Shown: one piece after another, positions 1 through 5,620 of the stretch
How the letters are laid out: the number at the start of each line of letters is the position of its first letter
Numbering within the stretch: the stretch's first letter is position 1
Source: Euryarchaeota archaeon UBA121
GTDB taxonomy: Archaea > Thermoplasmatota > Poseidoniia > Poseidoniales > Thalassarchaeaceae
Assembly: GCA_002499865.1 (NCBI GenBank)
Contig: DANL01000006.1
Coordinates: forward strand, 2,064-9,112
Reading direction: 5' to 3'
DNA: 7,049 bases
Position numbers and translations under genes: made by a program
The notes under the pieces: generated by a model
What the model was told of the DNA's origin: nothing
Database searches by the model: none
The model's input: the letters and a program-made list of their open reading frames with translations, nothing else

Positions 1-4
1 TAGG

Positions 5-14
5 GAATATTATA
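5..14 (+). promoter_or_regulatory. possible TATA box for the zinc-knuckle membrane protein
   Basis: An AT-rich element (aatattata) lies in the first bases of the window. An archaeal start site about 25 nt downstream would leave a leader of roughly 20-25 nt before the ATG at 58. No Shine-Dalgarno sequence precedes that ATG. The element sits at the window edge, so a better box further upstream cannot be excluded. Confidence 0.3.
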
Positions 15-57
15 CCGGCGTAACAATGACTATTCGTCACACTTGCCAGTCTGATAC

Positions 58-531
58 ATGGGCGAGAGGAAGTGTGCATTCGAGGGTTGCAATGCCCTGG
101 AGTTTAGGACATCTGGATATTGCCTCCGTCACAAGGGAGGTTTACCAGATGAGAAAAATCCCGATATCACGAGTAATCCTGAAAAAAATAGTGGAGAACC
201 CGTGACGGAGGATTGGCGGATACCAATTATTGCCTTGGGGTATTTTCCATTTGCTACTTTTTTGTTTTGGCTAGCAGAATTTTCCGACGCTCAGGTACAC
301 AACGCCCCATGGCTCGTGATCATCATCCTTGTTTACACTGCTCTCATTATGATACTACTACTAGTATTCATACTGCCCCTCTATGCGGTCTATCTTGTTC
401 GGCTTACTCGGCAGCGAATCGAAAATGGGACAAACAACATTGCCGTTACAATGTTTCACCTTCTCTCTTTTACCGTCCCACTATTGGGACTTCTCATGTT
501 TTGGTTGTTTGCTAGCGCTCAGGGTGCATAA
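58..531 (+). CDS. three-helix membrane protein with N-terminal Cys/His zinc-knuckle-like motif
   Basis: Unrecognised 157-residue protein. The N-terminus carries C6-x4-C11-x10-C22-x2-H25, followed by Gly-Gly within basic sequence. This is a plausible four-ligand zinc site and resembles short CxxxGC...GxCxxHxG knuckles seen in various proteins. A polar, Pro/Asn/Glu-rich linker (about 29-52) leads to three predicted membrane helices at about 55-75, 84-114 and 128-153. The basic stretch R115-R120 follows helix 2 and suggests a cytoplasmic loop there. The start is fixed by an in-frame TGA at 52-54, directly upstream of the ATG region. No signal peptide precedes the knuckle, so by inference it is a cytoplasmic metal- or partner-binding head on a membrane anchor. 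A role in sensing, assembly or transport is unknown. The coding sequence is AT-richer than the genes right of position 2150. It stands alone, 96 bp before the next start. Confidence 0.85.
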   Translation: MGERKCAFEGCNALEFRTSGYCLRHKGGLPDEKNPDITSNPEKNSGEPVTEDWRIPIIALGYFPFATFLFWLAEFSDAQVHNAPWLVIIILVYTALIMILLLVFILPLYAVYLVRLTRQRIENGTNNIAVTMFHLLSFTVPLLGLLMFWLFASAQGA

Positions 532-553
532 TTATTATTTTCAATAAATTTAG
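532..553 (+). terminator. T-rich tract after the first gene
   Basis: Directly after the TAA stop comes a T/A-rich stretch (ttattattttcaataaattt). Archaeal RNA polymerase terminates at U-rich tracts without needing a hairpin, so this could end the transcript. The run is interrupted and the assignment is weak. Confidence 0.3.
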
Positions 554-600
554 AGATTATCGGTCCCTTCGTTAGCCCCTAGATGATACTGGGAGAATTC

Positions 601-608
601 TAATATTA
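601..608 (+). promoter_or_regulatory. TATA box of the M20 amidohydrolase gene
   Basis: The element taatatta is centred about 24 nt upstream of the ATG at 628. That spacing puts the transcription start on or next to the ATG, as expected for a leaderless archaeal mRNA. It is the main reason for preferring ATG 628 over the in-frame TTG at 619, which would lie upstream of the predicted transcription start. Confidence 0.55.
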
Positions 609-627
609 GTACATCATCTTGCGGTAC

Positions 628-1812
628 ATGCAAATCAGCGAGATACTTTCACAATCCAAAAATATTCATGAATGGATAGTTCAAAAAAGAAGAGCTATCC
701 ACCGCCACCCCGAATTGATGTACGAGGAGTTTGAAACGAGCAGACTTGTTCAAAATACTTTGAAAGAATTAGATATTCCCTATGAAAAAGACATAGCGAT
801 AACAGGGGTTGTCGGGCTAATTGGAAATGGTACCGCTCCCTGTATCGCATTAAGGGCGGACATGGACGCTTTACCGATCCATGAAGAAGCTGATGTAGAT
901 TTTAGAAGTGAAATTGATGGGAAGATGCATGCATGCGGACATGATTGCCACACTGCAATGCTCCTAGGAGCGGCAAAGGTCCTGAAACAAAACGAAGATG
1001 CAATAGATGGAACAATCAAACTAATTTTTCAACCTGCAGAAGAAGGAGGAGCAGGGGGAAAAATGATGAGGGAACAAGGGGTTTTGGAAGATCCCGAGGT
1101 GAAGCAAATATTTGGATTACACGTCACGGACAAAATGCCCGTGGGAACCTTGGCATCAAGAGTAGGCACGCTGTTAGCTGCGACGTCATCAATCAAGATT
1201 TTAGTTAAAGGAAGTGGAGGTCACGCGGCAATGCCTCATCTTACTATAGATCCGGTCGTTACTGGGTCGAAGATAGTGGTCGAACTTCAAACCCTAATCT
1301 CCCGTGAGCTAGATCCCTTGGAATCCGGGGTAATCAGTATCACCATGGCAAATGCAGGTACTGCAACAAATGTGATACCCTCGACAATGGAATTACAAGG
1401 TACAATAAGATCACTGACTAGCGAGGGCATTTCTCTTTTGCAGAACAGAGTCAAAGAGATAGCTGAATCAATTTCTCTGGCCAACCGATGCGAGGTCGAG
1501 GTGACATTTCCGGGCAATGATTTCCCCCCTACTGTAAATGATGCCGAATGCTGGCGGTTGAGCAAGTCTGCAGCAGAAGAAATCCTCGGAAGAGGCGGGG
1601 TTTCAGAAATGGGACCCATAATGGGGGGCGAGGATTTTTCATACTACACCCAAGTGATTCCCGGTTGCTTTTCTTTTATTGGCGTTGGGAACCCAGAGAT
1701 GGAGGCATATGGGGTGCACCACCCTAAGTTCAAGGTCGATGAAGACGCTCTGTCCCTGGGGACCGCCATTCATGTCAATACTGCATTGAATGCATTGAAG
1801 GGAGAAACCTAG
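628..1812 (+). CDS. M20D-family metallo-amidohydrolase (N-acyl-amino-acid / IAA-amino-acid hydrolase type)
   Basis: Cytosolic zinc/manganese-type hydrolase expected to cleave an amide between an acyl group and an amino acid (hippurate, N-acetyl- or indoleacetyl-amino-acid type substrates). The 394 residues match the usual family length. Visible family motifs, numbered from ATG 628, begin with RRAIHRHPEL near residue 21 and ADMDALP at 77-83. HACGHDCH at 101-108 supplies the metal-binding Cys103 and His105. QPAEEGG at 135-141 holds the catalytic Glu138 and metal-binding Glu139. FGLHV has His165. A lid/dimerisation domain starts at about GSGGHAAMPH. GGEDFSYY and a C-terminal HHPKF (His364/365) complete the site, and all expected ligands are present. 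Exact substrate cannot be read from sequence; N-acetyldiaminopimelate deacetylase, aminoacylase and auxin-conjugate hydrolase are all in this family. The start is ATG 628 (leaderless TATA spacing); TTG 619 would add three residues. It has no same-strand partner downstream and converges with the small Cys-rich gene. Confidence 0.93.
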   Translation: MQISEILSQSKNIHEWIVQKRRAIHRHPELMYEEFETSRLVQNTLKELDIPYEKDIAITGVVGLIGNGTAPCIALRADMDALPIHEEADVDFRSEIDGKMHACGHDCHTAMLLGAAKVLKQNEDAIDGTIKLIFQPAEEGGAGGKMMREQGVLEDPEVKQIFGLHVTDKMPVGTLASRVGTLLAATSSIKILVKGSGGHAAMPHLTIDPVVTGSKIVVELQTLISRELDPLESGVISITMANAGTATNVIPSTMELQGTIRSLTSEGISLLQNRVKEIAESISLANRCEVEVTFPGNDFPPTVNDAECWRLSKSAAEEILGRGGVSEMGPIMGGEDFSYYTQVIPGCFSFIGVGNPEMEAYGVHHPKFKVDEDALSLGTAIHVNTALNALKGET

Positions 1813-1819
1813 TTCTCTG

Positions 1820-1840
1820 ATTATTTCGAAGTCCAATAAT
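1820..1840. repeat. weak AT inverted repeat between convergent genes
   Basis: ATTATT (1820-1825) and AATAAT (1835-1840) can pair around a 9-nt loop, 8 nt after the amidohydrolase stop. The stem is AT-only and short. It could help terminate transcription in either direction in this 73-bp convergent gap, but chance is a fair explanation. Confidence 0.2.
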
Positions 1841-1885
1841 GAGGATTTCAATGGCATTTCTCAGACGATTTTGGTGCTGGTATAA

Positions 1886-1951
1886 TTAACAGCATCCATC
1901 GCACGAGCAGCTCGAACCACAGGGGTCACAGTTGCAGCATTCACAGGGCAT
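1886..1951 (-). CDS. 21-aa cysteine-rich, metallothionein-like micro-protein
   Basis: ATG at 1951-1949, 21 codons, then TAA. Nine residues are cysteine: positions 3, 5, 6, 8, 11, 15, 17, 20 and 21, giving CxCC, CxC, CxxC, CxC and CxxCC spacings. The rest is Met, Pro, Gly, Ser, Asn, Asp and Glu, with no His, Lys, Arg or aromatic residue; net charge is about -3. This composition is the hallmark of metallothioneins. The nine-Cys beta domain of mammalian metallothionein binds three divalent metals, so a similar cluster is conceivable (inference). The frame has no alternative upstream start before an in-frame stop at 1978-1976. A TATA-like box lies about 25 nt upstream of the ATG, implying a leaderless mRNA. 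No same-strand gene follows, so a Cys-responsive leader peptide is unlikely. I do not recognise a named family. It could instead be a redox buffer, metallochaperone or peptide precursor. Chance is possible but nine Cys in 21 codons makes it improbable. Confidence 0.68.
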   Translation of the reverse strand: MPCECCNCDPCGSSCSCDGCC

Positions 1952-1972
1952 GATTCTGGTAAATAATATTAA

Positions 1973-1980
1973 TAATTAAA
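1973..1980 (-). promoter_or_regulatory. TATA box of the Cys-rich micro-gene
   Basis: On the minus strand TTTAATTA is centred about 25 nt before the ATG at 1951, the distance expected for a leaderless transcript. It sits in a longer AT tract (1960-1999) that also contains TTTAGATA at 1990-1983, a second possible box about 35 nt upstream of the ATG. A promoter in front of a 21-codon frame is independent support that the frame is expressed. Confidence 0.5.
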
Positions 1981-1999
1981 GGTATCTAAATTATTATCA

Positions 2000-2023
2000 C
2001 AAAACTCGGGGTTCGTAGTTTTG
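2000..2023. repeat. 7-bp perfect inverted repeat upstream of the Cys-rich gene promoter
   Basis: CAAAACT (2000-2006) and AGTTTTG (2017-2023) form a perfect 7-bp inverted repeat around a 10-nt spacer. It lies about 20 nt upstream of the TATA box of the Cys-rich gene, a position suited to a dimeric transcription factor. Alternatively, on the minus strand it could be a hairpin ending the reductase transcript, whose stop lies about 124 nt before it; the arm ends in TTTTG followed by AT-rich sequence. Confidence 0.4.
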
Positions 2024-2047
2024 ACTATTCAACGCACAGATTCAGAA

Positions 2048-2061
2048 GACCAGAAATGGTC
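2048..2061. repeat. hairpin with GAAA tetraloop
   Basis: GACCA (2048-2052) and TGGTC (2057-2061) pair perfectly around GAAA, a stable GNRA-type loop if transcribed from the + strand; the minus-strand loop is TTTC. It lies in the otherwise gene-free 195-bp gap 1952-2146. Apart from the Cys-rich gene's promoter, the inverted repeat at 2000-2023 and this hairpin, I see nothing definable in that gap. Confidence 0.3.
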
Positions 2062-2146
2062 GAATAATTTCCATGACGAAAGTGTGGTTGTCGATTGGAA
2101 CGTTGAATATTATTCTCTAGTATGAGATGAATGATTATATCTTCCC

Positions 2147-3229
2147 CTAGAGGGTTTTCAACTGCCTGGTTCCAGCTCCTCCCGGGCCCATCCAAGAGTC
2201 CGGTTTGTTACTCAAAATATCCTCAATTTTCGACATGTCTTCATCAGTCAATGCCTTTGCTACATCTATGCAACCAAGATTGTCCTCTATTTGTGCGGGA
2301 GTTGTCGCTCCCATCAGAATGGTGGACACGTCACGGTTCCTCAGGCACCATGCTAGTGCCAGTTGCGCGGGTGTGCACTTAATTTCCGCTGCCAAATCTA
2401 CTAGTTTCCTAACTACTTCAAATTCCCCACGTTCCCTGCGTTCCTCGAGATCCTCTAGAAGCCATCCGTATCCATCTTGGGTAGCCCTTGAATCATCGGG
2501 TATGCCGTCCAGATATTTACCAGTCAGGAAGCCGGACCTAAGGGGGCTCCAGATGGTGGTGCCAATATTGTAGGGGTGATTGAACATCGGGAAGTACTCA
2601 TTCTCGAACCTATCCCTATGTAGCATGTTGTACTGTGGTTGTTCAAACTGGGGTGGCTCCAGTCCCTCACTCTTTGCTATCCAGAAGGCCTCTGTAATCT
2701 GCTGAGCGGACCACTCACTGGTCCCCCATGCGGTTGCCCTTCCTGAACGAATCATTTGAGTCATCGCCCTCACTACCGTTGATGTGGGTGTGTGAGGATC
2801 TGGCCTGTGACAGAATAGCAAATCCACGTAGTCCAGCTGTAGGCGTGTGAGTGAAGCATCCAGTCCTTCCCTGCAATGCTTCAGTGAAAGACCGGATTCA
2901 TTGACTCCTGGCCCTCCCCAGAAAACCTTAGTCGTGATTACTAAATCCGAACGGCGCCAAAGATGTGGGTCCTCATCCTGTAGCTCCTTTAGGGCGATCC
3001 CGAATATTCTCTCGGCTTCTCCGTTGGGATTCCCATAGGCCTCAGCATGATCGAAGCAGTTGACTCCAGCATTTCGGACTATGCCCATCAGTTCCTTGGC
3101 TGTTCTTACGCCTTCATCCCCAGATAGTCTATCTTTGATCCCATAGGTTGCCCAGAATCCGTAAGAAATGACTGATACCTGTATGCCTGTATTGCCCATC
3201 ATTCTGTAATACATGCTCTCGTGTTCCAT
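2147..3229 (-). CDS. aldo-keto reductase, Kv-channel beta-subunit-like (AKR6 type)
   Basis: Cytosolic NADPH-dependent reductase of aldehydes or ketones with the (beta/alpha)8 fold; 360 residues. Similarity to animal Kv-beta subunits and bacterial relatives runs the whole length: YRMMGNTG at 8-15, VITTKVFWGG at 97-106, ASLTRLQLDYVDLLF at 125-139, RPDPHTP at 142-148, WGTSEWS at 168-174, WSPL at 227-230, and a C-terminal LMGATTPAQIEDN (305-317). That last segment is where this family binds the NADP 2'-phosphate. The catalytic tetrad is complete: Asp60, Tyr65, Lys101 and His141. Animal Kv-beta has Asn at the last position, so this protein keeps the classic enzyme form. The C-terminus extends about 15 residues past the conserved SNKPDS end with a Gly-rich tail. 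ATG 3229 is used here; Met6 (3214) aligns with typical family starts and is equally possible. It lies 58 bp after the stop of the membrane protein gene. No potassium-channel gene is in view. Natural substrate is unknown. Confidence 0.93.
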   Translation of the reverse strand: MEHESMYYRMMGNTGIQVSVISYGFWATYGIKDRLSGDEGVRTAKELMGIVRNAGVNCFDHAEAYGNPNGEAERIFGIALKELQDEDPHLWRRSDLVITTKVFWGGPGVNESGLSLKHCREGLDASLTRLQLDYVDLLFCHRPDPHTPTSTVVRAMTQMIRSGRATAWGTSEWSAQQITEAFWIAKSEGLEPPQFEQPQYNMLHRDRFENEYFPMFNHPYNIGTTIWSPLRSGFLTGKYLDGIPDDSRATQDGYGWLLEDLEERRERGEFEVVRKLVDLAAEIKCTPAQLALAWCLRNRDVSTILMGATTPAQIEDNLGCIDVAKALTDEDMSKIEDILSNKPDSWMGPGGAGTRQLKTL

Positions 3230-3238
3230 GTTCTTCCG

Positions 3239-3264
3239 AGAAGGGTTTCCTATGAGAACCCTCT
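3239..3264. repeat. imperfect inverted repeat between membrane-protein and reductase genes
   Basis: AGGGTT (3242-3247) and AACCCT (3257-3262) pair around a 9-nt loop. With one bulged base at 3241, AG (3239-3240) pairs with CT (3263-3264), giving eight base pairs. It fills most of the 58-bp gap, 23 nt after the stop of the upstream minus-strand gene and 10 nt before the reductase ATG. It could be a terminator, an mRNA hairpin or an operator for the reductase. No T-run follows on the minus strand, which weakens the terminator reading. Confidence 0.35.
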
Positions 3265-3287
3265 GAAGAAGAGATTTGGGACCTTGC

Positions 3288-4532
3288 TCAGGAACAGTTT
3301 GTTGTTACTGTCCAAGCCTCTTCTGTGTCTTGTGGGTTTGTGTTGTTTGGATCGTTTTCCTGATCCCCTCCCTGCTCCTCGTAATCATAGAATGAGGTGT
3401 ACGATACCTCTGAACCGTCCGACCATGGTGAACTCTGGGTAACAGTGACAGTGAATTCGTAGCATCCATAGTCATCTGTCCCCCAATCCTCAATTGGGAC
3501 ATACCTTGTGTTCAGATCGAAGTCATCGACGGACCCCTCTAGAGGGAGTTGGGACCCCTCAGCACCGACGGTTGCAGAGCCTCCGCCGTATTGCCCGTTA
3601 GCTGAGTCCCACTCAGCAAGTCCGTTGACCACAGTTACAGTAGGGTACGATATTGCGACAGTCCCACTTTCATGAGTCAGGGTAGCATCAAGAGTGTAGT
3701 CGGCGAAGGGCATACCACCTGGAGGGTTTGAGCCAAGCGCATCCAATCCCGCCCAAGCGGTCAGGGCCACGCCAATTACACAGGAGTCCTTGGAACTGTC
3801 GCAGTCTGCACCTTCTCCGATTGAGGCCGCTGTAGCACTCTTTACATCGTTTACAGTTCTCTGAAGATGTAGTGACTGAAGTAGGAATGAAGACTCGCTA
3901 GAACCTGCTGATACGGTAACTGTGTAATCATTACTTGAGTCGGAATTTCCGGAATACCAATCCGAAACCTGTAGAGAAATTTCCCCATAATCCCCGATTC
4001 CATCTGATCGATCAATTGAGAAAGCGACTGTCTCTTCGTACACAATGGATCCATCATAGGAGATTGAAACATCGGCATTGCTTGCGGAGGACGAGCCTCG
4101 AATGGTCAGCGTTATCTCTGAAGAGTCATCAGAAAGCTCACTCTCTGAAATGGTAATTGACTCCGAGAAAGTCATTCCAGCGATATATGGGACTCCGGCC
4201 ATCAACAGGTAGCAAACCACTAGGACCACAGTCTTCTGCTTCCCCAAGCCGCTCCACACCATGTAGAATGAGCCACCAAACATGGCAAGAGGGATTAGTC
4301 CGAATGGAATTGGGTCAACAATGTCTTGAAGAGTATAACTATCCAAGAACCACATTAGCAAAAAGGCGATTAGACCTACAGCGGCGCCTATCTTAACAGA
4401 AATTGATAGCTCGAGTTTTGAGGCGGGTAAAGACTGCGGTAATGCCTCTGCTACGACCTCGTCAACCATTGACTCGCCTTCAGATGACATCTGCTGTCCC
4501 ATAGCCTTCTCCAACAATCCGCCGCCGCTCAT
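3288..4532 (-). CDS. three-helix membrane protein with Ser/Asp-rich extracellular domain
   Basis: Unrecognised 414-residue protein. A hydrophilic N-terminal segment (about 1-45, acidic, with Gly and Met) precedes three predicted membrane helices at about 46-63, 76-95 and 101-120. Residues from about 121 to 414 form a polar, beta-rich ectodomain with Thr/Val/Ser alternation typical of Ig-like or carbohydrate-binding sandwiches, such as EITLTIRGSS, YTVTVSAGSS and YEFTVTVTQSS. The ectodomain holds four cysteines: two in DCDSSKDSC, Cys357 and Cys413, plausibly two disulphides. Sequons at Asn396 and Asn412 would allow archaeal N-glycosylation. Strong negative charge and many Ser/Asp suit a marine or saline surface. 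By inference it is an envelope protein with the bulk outside the cell. The start ATG 4532 has a GAGG 8 nt upstream, a possible weak ribosome site. It follows the secreted Ig-like gene by 77 bp; a common surface role is possible but unproven. Confidence 0.85.
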   Translation of the reverse strand: MSGGGLLEKAMGQQMSSEGESMVDEVVAEALPQSLPASKLELSISVKIGAAVGLIAFLLMWFLDSYTLQDIVDPIPFGLIPLAMFGGSFYMVWSGLGKQKTVVLVVCYLLMAGVPYIAGMTFSESITISESELSDDSSEITLTIRGSSSASNADVSISYDGSIVYEETVAFSIDRSDGIGDYGEISLQVSDWYSGNSDSSNDYTVTVSAGSSESSFLLQSLHLQRTVNDVKSATAASIGEGADCDSSKDSCVIGVALTAWAGLDALGSNPPGGMPFADYTLDATLTHESGTVAISYPTVTVVNGLAEWDSANGQYGGGSATVGAEGSQLPLEGSVDDFDLNTRYVPIEDWGTDDYGCYEFTVTVTQSSPWSDGSEVSYTSFYDYEEQGGDQENDPNNTNPQDTEEAWTVTTNCS

Positions 4533-4580
4533 CGCAATGCCTCTAACATTTTAGGGAGGAGTTCCCGTTATCAACCCGTT

Positions 4581-4601
4581 GCCACATAGTGGCTAAGAAA
4601 A
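4581..4601 (-). terminator. T-tract plus small hairpin after the secreted Ig-like gene
   Basis: Nine nt past the TAG stop, the minus strand reads TTTTCTT (4601-4595), followed by a perfect GCCAC-TAT-GTGGC hairpin (4593-4581). A U-rich tract can end archaeal transcripts. The order (T-tract before hairpin) is not that of a bacterial intrinsic terminator. The 77-bp gap also holds two AACGGG copies 11 nt apart (4563-4579 region), of unknown meaning. Confidence 0.28.
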
Positions 4602-4609
4602 CTGAATCC

Positions 4610-5560
4610 CTAGAATATTCTTGAGTCCAGAGGCCGCAAAGTTCCGTCTTCACTCACTTCTTGAATATCTTCTTCCTTCCTTCCTCCGACTATTGCGGCG
4701 GCGGCAAGCGCAGTCATCATCATGGACCCCATCACTTCGAAACCTGGCAGATAGACTCCACGGATGTAGATCGTCATTGATTGGACCATGTAATTCGGTA
4801 TGCCTTCAGTACGTACTGAATACTCAGATGTTGCCTTGAACTGCAAATTGAAGAACTTATCAGTCCAACCTTGATTCTTGGGTGTTCGAATCTGGACCCT
4901 TACCTTCTCAGCAGGGGCCGAGGACTCTATTTCCACAGACACCAGAGGTAGGCTGATTTGGAATCCCTCATCGTTGAGCTCGTCGTAATTAACGACCTCG
5001 ACGTTGAATCGGTCCATGGCGTTACCGTCATTGTAGACATCGAAGGACATCATTACATCGACTTTGGGCCTGAGTTGCATGAATGCGGTATCAGAAGCAA
5101 CTCTTAGTCTGCTGAACTGCTTGATTACTGCTAGTACCTTGTAGGTGGTCGGCGCACCATTAGGCCATGTGATGCCATCTGCCTGGACAACTTGAGCAGT
5201 GATGGAGATCTGGTGTTGGCCCTCAGGCATTCTCAAATCCGCCCTAAGGATAACCTGGAAGCTCACATCCGCTCCTGAGCCTACTGACATGGAAGCTGGG
5301 CCCGCCGAAATAAGTGCACCTGATTGGATCTGTAGGTCAACCTTCTCGCTGTGAACAGTTGGATTCTGTAACGTACAGTACACAATAGAAGTCCTTGTCG
5401 CACCAGGATAAACCTCGATCGGTTGTGGGTTATCACAGGTCAGTGTGATGTCAGGAGTTGGGTTAGTCTGAGCATGAACTGCAGCGGCCCCAGCCCAAGT
5501 ACTCAAGAAGTACACCATGAGAATCAACATGCTAGTCCTCACAGAGCTTCGGCTTGACAT
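4610..5560 (-). CDS. secreted Ig-like surface protein with PGF-type C-terminal membrane anchor
   Basis: 316 residues from ATG 5560. Residues 1-30 are a clear signal peptide: Arg4 and Arg8, a hydrophobic core at 11-28, and likely cleavage after VHA30. Residues 37-270 look like two or more beta-sandwich domains of the archaeal NEW3/CARDB-like kind: repeated 'vdlqiqsG...sgadvsfqv.l.a' and 'f.v.v.n.....' patterns, and LRPKVDVMMSFDVYNDGN. Cys42 and Cys62 may form a disulphide. The C-terminus has Pro272-Gly-Phe, a hydrophobic segment to about 291 (Ala/Met-rich), then GGRK and a 21-residue acidic tail. PGF followed by a helix and basic residues resembles PGF-CTERM archaeosortase signals, but those normally end right after the basic residues. 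The frame extends upstream to TTG 5623, but that would bury the signal peptide behind 21 extra residues and overlap a TATA-like box, so ATG 5560 is preferred. Probably an envelope protein; partner and ligand unknown. Confidence 0.87.
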   Translation of the reverse strand: MSSRSSVRTSMLILMVYFLSTWAGAAAVHAQTNPTPDITLTCDNPQPIEVYPGATRTSIVYCTLQNPTVHSEKVDLQIQSGALISAGPASMSVGSGADVSFQVILRADLRMPEGQHQISITAQVVQADGITWPNGAPTTYKVLAVIKQFSRLRVASDTAFMQLRPKVDVMMSFDVYNDGNAMDRFNVEVVNYDELNDEGFQISLPLVSVEIESSAPAEKVRVQIRTPKNQGWTDKFFNLQFKATSEYSVRTEGIPNYMVQSMTIYIRGVYLPGFEVMGSMMMTALAAAAIVGGRKEEDIQEVSEDGTLRPLDSRIF

Positions 5561-5607
5561 CAGAGTGATGGCCGTCAAGACCGTATTTGAGACTTCGCCC
5601 CCGACGC

Positions 5608-5616
5608 ATACAAAAA
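5608..5616 (-). promoter_or_regulatory. possible TATA box of the secreted Ig-like gene
   Basis: The minus strand reads TTTTTGTAT, centred about 52 nt before ATG 5560. Transcription would begin about 25 nt downstream, leaving a leader of roughly 25 nt. It lies within the would-be coding extension from TTG 5623, which argues for the shorter start. The T-run could equally serve as a terminator for the upstream tRNA. Confidence 0.3.
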
Positions 5617-5620
5617 TGGC

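Noticed and set aside
213..515. 100-codon + strand reading frame overlapping the first gene
   Set aside because: It is a shifted frame within the three-helix membrane protein; it has no recognisable domain and no start signal.
1886..1951. Cysteine-responsive leader peptide interpretation of the Cys-rich frame
   Set aside because: No gene follows on the same strand; the next gene downstream is convergent, so attenuation of a downstream operon is not possible here.
2073..2120. 15-codon + strand frame starting at ATG 2073
   Set aside because: Too short, no promoter at a suitable distance and no distinctive composition, unlike the Cys-rich frame nearby.
2205..2573. 122-codon + strand reading frame
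   Set aside because: It lies wholly inside the aldo-keto reductase, which has conserved motifs on the other strand, so it is a shadow frame of low-complexity Ser-rich sequence.
4543..4587. 14-residue minus-strand frame in the gap between the two surface-protein genes
   Set aside because: No promoter or composition signal; its start lies in a small hairpin and it is within chance expectation.
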